Shown in pieces: positions 53,270 through 59,949 of a DNA stretch of 64,000 bases (position 1 is the stretch's first letter; every line of letters starts with the position of its first letter). A program made the translations under genes and the position numbers. Source of the stretch: Bacteroidales bacterium (GTDB taxonomy: Bacteria; Bacteroidota; Bacteroidia; Bacteroidales; F082); assembly GCA_028704385.1 (NCBI GenBank), contig JAQVLA010000005.1, positions 115,447 through 179,446 of the forward strand, given 5' to 3'. A model generated the notes under the pieces. It saw nothing but the letters and a program-made list of their open reading frames with translations. It made no database searches and was not told the origin of the DNA.

Positions 53270-54661
53270 ATGCTATCAAAATTTAAATATAACTCAATTC
53301 TATTGTTAACCGGTGTTCTTGTTTTATATTCATGGTTTATTCCAACAGCGCAGGCTCAAGTTAACATCAACATTCAATTGCCTGAAATTAAACATGAAAA
53401 CTATTATCTGGCTCGATATTATGGAGATAAATTTCAGATGGTTGACACAGCAACAATTTCAGCAGATACTTCAATCCGGTTTAATAGTACGGAAGCCTAT
53501 CCCGAAGGTATCTACCTGCTTGTTGATGCTTCAAAAAATCGATTGCTTGAGTTTTTAGTTGCGGATGACCAAACTTTCTCTTTATATGTTCCAAACGAAA
53601 CTGGTCAGATGATTACATGTGAAGGCAGCAAAAACAGCTGTCTTTTTATTGATCAGATGAATGTTACAAACGATATATATCAAAAAATAAATCAACTTGA
53701 TGATAATGAGCAAGATAAACAAACAAAAGATTCCTTGTTTCGGTCACTAAAAGACTATCAAAAACAAATTATCAATGAACATCCTGAATCATTCGTTGCA
53801 AAAATTATTGCTGCCATGCAGGAAATTGAAGTCCCTGATAGCATAAGCTCAGATCAGCGCAAGGCTTACTATTATTATAAATCAAACTTCTGGAACAATC
53901 TTGATCTGAGTGATGATCGTTTTTTGCGAAGTCCCTTAATCATTAACAAAATCAAACAATACTTTGAGCAATTAGTACCTCAGCAGGCTGATTCAATCAG
54001 CAAAGAAATTGATTTTATTATAAATCTGACAGCTGATAATATGTCGGTTAGAGACTATCTGATATGGTATTTCACTGATCAATATCAAAATCCTAAAATC
54101 ATGGGATTGGATAAAGTTTTTGTCCACATAGCCGATAACTATTTTGCAAAATACGAAATTGCCAACACAACGCCTTCAATAAAGCAGAAAATTCTTGAGA
54201 GAGCGGATCAATTGCGCCGGCTTACGCTCGGATCGCTGGCTCCTGACCTTTGGCTGGTTGACACTTCCGATGCCTTTGTTAGTTTCAAATCCATTGAAAG
54301 TCAGTATCTGGTACTATTTTTTTGGGATCAGGAATGCGGGGTTTGCAAAAAGGAGCTCAACGTTCTTAAAGACTTGTATCAGAATCAGGACAAAAATTTT
54401 GAAGTGTATGCAATTGCTGCCAATGCCGACTTTGAGGGCTGGAAAAACTATATCAAAAACAACAACTTGAATTGGGTAAATGTTAATGGAATGAAAAGCA
54501 TGACGCCTGATTTTCATGACCTTTACGACATTTATGGAACTCCGGTAATTTATGTTTTGGATTCTGAACGTAAAATAATTGCTAAACGAATCAAAGCCGA
54601 GCAAATTCCTCTGGTAATCGAGCATGATCGTACTTTCAGTAAGGCTGATGATCAAGATTAA
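53270..54661 (+). CDS. Exported thioredoxin-fold protein (DUF5106-type)
   Basis: 463 residues. Signal peptide ('SILLLTGVLVLYSWFIPTAQ', cleaved near residue 30), an N-terminal beta-rich region like DUF4369, a helical DUF5106-like middle, and a C-terminal thioredoxin fold with the redox pair CGVC at Cys356/359 ('FWDQECGVCKKELNVLKD'). The cis-Pro is in 'DIYGTPVIYVLD'. The whole shape is common in Bacteroidetes TlpA-like reductases. It may maintain disulfide or redox state of exported proteins such as the neighbouring T9SS proteins. It ends 6 bases before the convergent trmN6 stop. Confidence 0.8.
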   Translation: MLSKFKYNSILLLTGVLVLYSWFIPTAQAQVNINIQLPEIKHENYYLARYYGDKFQMVDTATISADTSIRFNSTEAYPEGIYLLVDASKNRLLEFLVADDQTFSLYVPNETGQMITCEGSKNSCLFIDQMNVTNDIYQKINQLDDNEQDKQTKDSLFRSLKDYQKQIINEHPESFVAKIIAAMQEIEVPDSISSDQRKAYYYYKSNFWNNLDLSDDRFLRSPLIINKIKQYFEQLVPQQADSISKEIDFIINLTADNMSVRDYLIWYFTDQYQNPKIMGLDKVFVHIADNYFAKYEIANTTPSIKQKILERADQLRRLTLGSLAPDLWLVDTSDAFVSFKSIESQYLVLFFWDQECGVCKKELNVLKDLYQNQDKNFEVYAIAANADFEGWKNYIKNNNLNWVNVNGMKSMTPDFHDLYDIYGTPVIYVLDSERKIIAKRIKAEQIPLVIEHDRTFSKADDQD

Positions 54662-54667
54662 TCAGAC

Positions 54668-55381
54668 TCAAAAGCCTAAATAATAATCTTTCAGGAGCGA
54701 ATAATACGCTGCAGAAAAACTCCCATCCTGTCCGCGAATCACAAAAAACGTCTCATCAATCTGTGGAGGAATGGTTTGTTTGAAAAGCAGGTTAAGCCGA
54801 TTCACCTTTCTGCCCTCAACAGGAATAATATTCATTTTCTGATGTAAAAAGAATCCGGTATCATCAGCTGCTTTTTTCAACCTGTCCCACTCACTGGCCG
54901 GAATCACAACCGCCAGGCTTCCATCTGGTTTGAGGCAATTAAGGGCAATGCAAAACAGATCATTAAAAGTAAAATTCCCGGCATGTCGTGCCAGATTGCG
55001 ACGTTCGTGATTACCATGATAGGCCCGATAAAAAAAGGGTGGATTACAGATGATCAGGTCAAATGGTGATTTACACCGACTTCCAAATTCACGTGCGTCC
55101 TGGTGATGCAGCCTGAACCTTTCTTTCCATTGTGAGGTGTTAAAATTAAGCTGTGCCTCCTGAGCAGATTTCTCATCAATTTCGATTGCCTCAACAAAGG
55201 GAACATCTCGTTGAGCCATGATCATCGCTATGATACCTGATCCTGTACCAACATCCAGCACGCTTTCAACCTTGTTCAGATCAACCCAGGCAGCCAGCAA
55301 GATGGCATCAGTACCTATCTTCATGGTAGATTGGTGATGCATCATGCTGAATCTTTTAAAATGAAATGGCAAAACTTTCAT
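54668..55381 (-). CDS. trmN6: tRNA1(Val) A37 N6-methyltransferase
   Basis: 237 residues, the usual length. It methylates N6 of A37 in tRNA1(Val) using SAM. 'VESVLDVGTGSGIIAMIMAQ' is motif I and 'DLIICNPPFFYRAYHGNHE' the NPPF catalytic motif of adenine N6-methyltransferases; 'FHFKRFSMMHHQSTMKIGTD' is the N-terminal signature of YfiC. The gene follows rimM by 6 bases, giving a small tRNA/ribosome maturation operon. Confidence 0.92.
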   Translation of the reverse strand: MKVLPFHFKRFSMMHHQSTMKIGTDAILLAAWVDLNKVESVLDVGTGSGIIAMIMAQRDVPFVEAIEIDEKSAQEAQLNFNTSQWKERFRLHHQDAREFGSRCKSPFDLIICNPPFFYRAYHGNHERRNLARHAGNFTFNDLFCIALNCLKPDGSLAVVIPASEWDRLKKAADDTGFFLHQKMNIIPVEGRKVNRLNLLFKQTIPPQIDETFFVIRGQDGSFSAAYYSLLKDYYLGF

Positions 55382-55387
55382 CCGGGA

Positions 55388-55915
55388 CTAGTTATTCAGA
55401 TACATCTCAATAAGCCCTTCCGGTGCATCAATCAAAAGGTGTTTCTTTTTTCGGTTTACTTCAAGGATTATCTCATCCTGAATGGGTATAAGTACTTCTT
55501 TTTCGCCATGAAACACCTGTAAAAGTGCCTGGTTAGGATACTCAAGTACGGTTTTTATCTGTCCAATTTCGCCGAATACCTGATCAGTAACTGTGAATCC
55601 TTCCACTTCGTGAAAATAAAATTTGTTTCCGCTTAAGGTTGGCAGAAACTTCAATGGTAAATAAAGCAAAGAACCTGTAAAATTGCGGGCTTCATCAATA
55701 TGATTGATATCCTCAAAAGCCACGTAAGCCTTGTTATTTAACAGACGAAAGGCTTTCAGATAAAAAGGAATCAGTTTTTTGTTTTTTTCGACTAATAAAA
55801 ACTCTATTGTTGTGTACGCCATAGGATCATCAGCATCAATCCGGATACTTAATTCACCCTCAAGCCCATGTGTTTTAATTACTTTTCCAAAATAGAAACA
55901 ATCTTCCTTATTCAT
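55388..55915 (-). CDS. rimM: Ribosome maturation factor RimM
   Basis: 175 residues, the normal length. RimM binds S19 and helps maturation of the 30S head. The N-terminal 'YFGKVIKTHGLEGELSIRID' is the RimM signature, and the C-terminal PRC-barrel carries 'VLEYPNQALLQV', 'EVLIPIQDEIILEVNRKKK' and 'GLIEMYLNN'. It is 13 bases after the DUF5522 gene and 6 bases before trmN6. rimM is usually beside rpsP; here rpsP is not adjacent. Confidence 0.95.
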   Translation of the reverse strand: MNKEDCFYFGKVIKTHGLEGELSIRIDADDPMAYTTIEFLLVEKNKKLIPFYLKAFRLLNNKAYVAFEDINHIDEARNFTGSLLYLPLKFLPTLSGNKFYFHEVEGFTVTDQVFGEIGQIKTVLEYPNQALLQVFHGEKEVLIPIQDEIILEVNRKKKHLLIDAPEGLIEMYLNN

Positions 55916-55928
55916 AAACCATGCATTA

Positions 55929-56120
55929 TTATTCTGCCAAATTACGATTGGCTTTCATATGTTTGGGGTGATATGGACAATGCCGGCATCCATTGCCACA
56001 GCAGTAGCCTCTTCGCGTTAAAAAGCTGGTAGTCATTACCCTATAACCTCTCTCAAGGTAATAGTCCTCCCCTTCAGTCAATTGATTGTTAAATCTATAA
56101 AAACGATCTTCATTATTCAT
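55929..56120 (-). CDS. DUF5522 small cysteine protein
   Basis: 63 residues. The C-terminal 'RRGYCCGNGCRHCPYHP' is the DUF5522 signature (CC-x2-C-x2-C), probably a metal site. 'YYLERGYRVMTTSFL' precedes it. Function unknown. It lies 13 bases before rimM on the same strand; an oxidoreductase-assembly or RNA-modification role has no direct support here. Confidence 0.85.
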   Translation of the reverse strand: MNNEDRFYRFNNQLTEGEDYYLERGYRVMTTSFLTRRGYCCGNGCRHCPYHPKHMKANRNLAE

Positions 56121-56166
56121 ACTTTACACAAAATCATTTAACTAAATCAAATCATCTGGAAAACAC

Positions 56167-57990
56167 TTAATTATCAAGTTCTGAACTATAAAAAATACTT
56201 ACTGCCAGATCATCCAGTTGGAAAAGCTTGCTTTCGGGATTCCACACATAAACCTTCACCTGTGCCACTTCGTTATTCCAGGCAGGAATTTTGAAACCAT
56301 AAGTGCCATACCTCCAACGATTTGTAATTTCATCCGGCAGCTGTTTCAACTTCTGAACCTTGTAGAAAATCAATTGATTATTACGATTTGTTGCAGCATA
56401 AACCACCATTGCACGTGAAGCAGCATTTTGCTCAAGCTCCCGATAGATGAGGTTAACAGAAAGATAGTTCTGTCCTGCGACTGCTTCGCTATTTACAATT
56501 TGATTTCCACTCAACACGAGTGTAGGACTAAAAGGATTAGATTCGTCCAGTTCGGCAAGATACATACCTGAGAATGATTCACCTGACAATTTGATGCCAT
56601 TGCTGGTCCAAACAGGTGAAGCTGTTTCCATATCCATGAAATAATCCAGGCGGTTATACTCTTTAAGCGATTTAAATATCGGCTCGGGCTGCCCTCCAAG
56701 GATTTGCTCATACGATTTGGCAGTCTTCAAAAACACATACCAGTATTTTTCTTTTGTCATCGAATCAGGATGTAAAATACCCCGTTCGTATTGATAGGCC
56801 TGAACAAGATTTAAAGGAACAACGAGAATTAAAAACAAACTCAAAAAAATCTTACCCGTCTTAATACTTAATAGTGAAGAGAAACCCAGACCCAATAAAA
56901 CAGCCAGGATTGCATAATAATCTATCATTGAGCGCATTCCAAAACTATCTCCAAAAAACCAGTTCCACCACGAAGAAAGCACATAAACCAACAACACAAA
57001 AAATCCAAGGAAACCGTAAAACTGATACTTTGATTGCCGGTATAAGACCATCAAACCCGAAAAGACAAGCAACATCAGAGGTGTGTAAAGGAAAAATCCC
57101 TTCTGGTAACTAAACAAAAATAAAAAAGCTGCCGGATCAAAAAAATGAAATCCTTCGTTTTTATAGGTATATAAAATAAGATCACCGGTTTGAATAAAAT
57201 TAAACAATGGCTGCAACCCAAAACTCAACAGGAAGCACAAAACAGCCCATAATAATGTAAGAGGCTTTGCAAACAAAGCAGTAAGCCGAAGTCTGAATTG
57301 TGGGAAATCGCTTGCAAAAAAAGGAATGAGTATCAACAAGATCAGATTGGTAGGTCTGATCAATCCAACAATTCCAAAAAGGAAAGCAGCTACAAACAAA
57401 TGTTTTTTACGACCTCCAAGCATAAATAGCCTTACAAAATATGCCAATGCGGCAATGGCAGCGAAAGAATAAACATGTGAATGGGCCGGATGTAGAAAAG
57501 CATAGTAAAAAAGATTCGTACCCAGCATCAACGACAGTAAAACCAACAGTCGCAATGGTTTGGTGATATTAAATGTCTTTAAAAGGGCATTGGTAAGAAG
57601 TAAGCCCAGGGCGAGATAAAAAGCTGCTGCCAGGCCAACCGCATATTGAAAAATAATATTATAACCATCAAGAGGTAAAAAAGCCATTTTTGAATACAAC
57701 ATGGCAAGTAAATAAAAAGGCAGGATGAGCAATGCTGTTCCCAAATAATATTTATTTACCGTTTTCCCTTTGTACTCATGAAAATAGTGCCCCATATAAT
57801 CGAGGCCACGTTGCGACTTTTCATAATCGAAAACAGCCTTAAAATCAGTAGTTTTATAATGCAGAACAGCGGTGAGATAAGCGTAATATCCGCTTCCATC
57901 GCCATCAATGGTTTTTTTTGCATCAACTCCCTGCCAAAGCTGAACAACGATAAAAATAAGCAGAATTCCGGAAACCAGCAATGTTCTCAT
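56167..57990 (-). CDS. Polytopic GT39-like membrane protein
   Basis: 607 residues with about 11-12 hydrophobic segments in the first 430 residues and an extracytoplasmic C-terminal domain of about 180. The first loop has 'TIDGDGSGYYAYLTAVLHYK', where the DGDGxxY acidic motif resembles the catalytic loop of C-type (GT39/ArnT-like) glycosyltransferases that use undecaprenyl- or dolichyl-phosphate sugars. 'FLHPAHSHVYSFAAIAALAY' is another conserved loop. Donor and acceptor are not inferable. It is probably the first gene of the transcript leading to DUF5522-rimM-trmN6 (46 bases). Confidence 0.65.
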   Translation of the reverse strand: MRTLLVSGILLIFIVVQLWQGVDAKKTIDGDGSGYYAYLTAVLHYKTTDFKAVFDYEKSQRGLDYMGHYFHEYKGKTVNKYYLGTALLILPFYLLAMLYSKMAFLPLDGYNIIFQYAVGLAAAFYLALGLLLTNALLKTFNITKPLRLLVLLSLMLGTNLFYYAFLHPAHSHVYSFAAIAALAYFVRLFMLGGRKKHLFVAAFLFGIVGLIRPTNLILLILIPFFASDFPQFRLRLTALFAKPLTLLWAVLCFLLSFGLQPLFNFIQTGDLILYTYKNEGFHFFDPAAFLFLFSYQKGFFLYTPLMLLVFSGLMVLYRQSKYQFYGFLGFFVLLVYVLSSWWNWFFGDSFGMRSMIDYYAILAVLLGLGFSSLLSIKTGKIFLSLFLILVVPLNLVQAYQYERGILHPDSMTKEKYWYVFLKTAKSYEQILGGQPEPIFKSLKEYNRLDYFMDMETASPVWTSNGIKLSGESFSGMYLAELDESNPFSPTLVLSGNQIVNSEAVAGQNYLSVNLIYRELEQNAASRAMVVYAATNRNNQLIFYKVQKLKQLPDEITNRWRYGTYGFKIPAWNNEVAQVKVYVWNPESKLFQLDDLAVSIFYSSELDN

Positions 57991-58049
57991 AATGCATTTT
58001 CTGGTTGCAAAATTAAGGAATCCCGTTCAATGCTATTCCATTTATTCTG

Positions 58050-58514
58050 CTATAGCAAGGACGGCTGTCGTTCAAAGCCCGATTCCAACGAGATAAAGGT
58101 TTCTGTGAACGTTATCTCAGGAACAGTTTGAATCTTCTCAACTATAATCCGTTTGAGGTGTTCGTTATTTTGAGTATAAACCTTGGCTAATAAAGAATAT
58201 TTTCCACTGATATGATGACATTCTACTATTTCAGGAATCTGCCTTATTTTCTCAAAAACTTCATCATGTGTACTGGTGGCTACCAGGTTTACCTGAATCC
58301 CAATAAAAGCACAAGTGTTTAATCCTAAAGCCTTTGGAGAAAGATTAAACTGTGATCCCGAAATCACCCCAGCTTCCGTCATGCGGGCAATACGCTGATG
58401 AACAGCAGCACCGGAAACCTTGCATTTACGAGCCACTTCAAGAAAAGGAATACGTGCATTGTTAGTCAGCAAATTAAGGATTCGCTTATCCAAAATATCA
58501 AGTTGAAACTTCAT
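58050..58514 (-). CDS. Lrp/AsnC-family transcriptional regulator
   Basis: 154 residues from ATG 58514, the family's typical length. HTH: 'LDILDKRILNLLTNNARI', 'FLEVARKCKVSGAAVHQRIA' and 'RMTEAGVISGSQFNLSP'; C-terminal RAM ligand-binding domain with 'FIGIQVNLVATSTHDEVFEK' and 'EIVECHHISGKYSLLAKVY'. The frame extends upstream to 58580 without support. It is divergent from a Cys/Met-metabolism PLP enzyme gene; a palindrome at 58600-58616 between them is a likely operator. Confidence 0.9.
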   Translation of the reverse strand: MKFQLDILDKRILNLLTNNARIPFLEVARKCKVSGAAVHQRIARMTEAGVISGSQFNLSPKALGLNTCAFIGIQVNLVATSTHDEVFEKIRQIPEIVECHHISGKYSLLAKVYTQNNEHLKRIIVEKIQTVPEITFTETFISLESGFERQPSLL

Positions 58515-58599
58515 CATACTTTTAATGCTAAAATTTTTATAATTTTTCAAATTTCGATAATTTTTACTTACAATTTTCATATATTATCAATCATTTTAA

Positions 58600-58616
58600 A
58601 ACTGTTTATTACAGTT
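58600..58616. promoter_or_regulatory. Candidate Lrp operator
   Basis: AACTGTTTATTACAGTT: 6-bp perfect arms (AACTGT / ACAGTT) around TTATT. Length and AT-rich centre fit Lrp/AsnC half-site palindromes, and it ends directly before the -33 box (58617-58620) of the PLP enzyme promoter. Confidence 0.5.
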
Positions 58617-58648
58617 ATTGCATTAATGCTTTCTTTATGATATTTTTG
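58617..58648 (+). promoter_or_regulatory. Bacteroidetes promoter for the PLP enzyme
   Basis: ATTG (58617-58620), 20 bases, TATTTTTG (58641-58648), one mismatch in the -33 box. Transcription would start about 58655, some 19 bases before ATG 58674. Confidence 0.65.
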
Positions 58649-58673
58649 TATCACAAACCAAAACTGAAGCAAA

Positions 58674-59864
58674 ATGAAATTTGATCCGGCAACAAACATT
58701 CAGGACTTAAAACAATTTGGAGAATTTGGAGATGTAAATCCCTCCATAACCGACTCTGCAACTTACACTTTTATGCAGGCAAAAACCATGACAGATACTT
58801 TTCATGGCGAAGCTGAAGGCTGTTTTTTATATTCCCGCCACTGGAACCCGAGTAATAAATACCTGGCAGATGCACTGGCTGCTATGGAAGGAACCGAAGC
58901 AGGATGGGTAACCGCTTCCGGAATGGGTGCTATCACCACATCAATTTTGGGCATTTGTCAGGCAGGTGATCACATCATCTCAAGCATGACCACGTATGGC
59001 GGAACATTTGCTTTTATGAACAATTGGCTGCCCCGTTACAATATTGAAGTTACTTTTGTTGACATCACAGATTTGGAATCAGTTAAAAAAGCGATCAGGC
59101 CAAATACCAAAATGATCTATACAGAAGTAATGACAAATCCCCTGCTTCAGATCAGTGATTTGCCCGAACTGTCAAAAATTACAAAATCACATGATATCAA
59201 GCTTGTCGTTGACAACACCTTTACGCCTATGATGGTTGCTCCCGCAAAATGGGGTGCCGATGTAGTGGTTTACAGCCTTACGAAATTTGTTAACGGAAAA
59301 AACGATTGTGTCGCAGGAGCCATATGTGCTTCCAACGATTTTATCAATTCGCTGATTGATGTAAATGATGGCACGGCCATGCTGCTGGGCCCTGTTTTGG
59401 ATCCGTTGCGTAGCTCAAGCATTCTCAAAAATCTGCATACCTTGCATATCAGGATGAAACAACACAGCCACAACGCGATGTATCTGGCCGAAAAATTCAA
59501 GGAATATGGTCTTAAGTTTCGTTATCCGGGCATTCCTGAAAGTCCTGGTCATGAAACTCTTAAAAAGATCATGCATCCTGATTTTGGCTTTGGAGGAATG
59601 ATCGCCATAGATATGGAATCTGCAGATCGCGCCAACAAACTGATGGAAATCATGGAGATGGAGGAGGTGGGTTATCTTGCCGTGAGTCTGGGCTATTTTA
59701 AAACCTTGTTTAGCAATAGTGGCAAAAGCACTTCATCTGAAGTACCGGAAGATATACAGAAAAAGATGGGCTTGTCTGAAGGTTTGGTACGTTTTAGTGT
59801 AGGTTTGGATCACGACATAGAAAGAACCTGGCAAAAGATTAAAAAATCATTGGAATCCTTGTAA
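58674..59864 (+). CDS. Cys/Met-metabolism PLP-dependent enzyme (methionine gamma-lyase-like)
   Basis: 396 residues, the family's size. It should cleave or exchange the gamma substituent of a methionine/homocysteine-type amino acid through PLP. The PLP Lys is in 'VVYSLTKFVNGKNDCVAGA'; phosphate-binding 'FLYSRHWNPSN' and 'TASGMGAITTSIL' are present. Two positions differ from classical methionine gamma-lyase: the 'YGCT' loop is 'YGGT' and the typical 'YxxGHSD' after Lys is 'FVNGKND', so the reaction type is uncertain. It is divergent from an Lrp regulator, which suggests amino-acid-responsive control. A terminator follows. Confidence 0.8.
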   Translation: MKFDPATNIQDLKQFGEFGDVNPSITDSATYTFMQAKTMTDTFHGEAEGCFLYSRHWNPSNKYLADALAAMEGTEAGWVTASGMGAITTSILGICQAGDHIISSMTTYGGTFAFMNNWLPRYNIEVTFVDITDLESVKKAIRPNTKMIYTEVMTNPLLQISDLPELSKITKSHDIKLVVDNTFTPMMVAPAKWGADVVVYSLTKFVNGKNDCVAGAICASNDFINSLIDVNDGTAMLLGPVLDPLRSSSILKNLHTLHIRMKQHSHNAMYLAEKFKEYGLKFRYPGIPESPGHETLKKIMHPDFGFGGMIAIDMESADRANKLMEIMEMEEVGYLAVSLGYFKTLFSNSGKSTSSEVPEDIQKKMGLSEGLVRFSVGLDHDIERTWQKIKKSLESL

Positions 59865-59893
59865 AAGAAGAAGTTGACATTACATAAAAACAC

Positions 59894-59928
59894 AAATGAC
59901 CAGCCCGAAAAGGCTGGTCATTTTTTTA
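59894..59928. terminator. Bidirectional terminator between the PLP gene and gcvP
   Basis: AAATGACCAGCC (59894-59905) and GGCTGGTCATTT (59912-59923) form a 12-bp stem with a 6-base loop, followed by T (plus strand) and preceded by a somewhat A-rich run (minus strand). It sits between convergent stops at 59864 and 59950. Confidence 0.85.
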
Positions 59929-59949
59929 ATAGTCAAACCCAATAAATGA

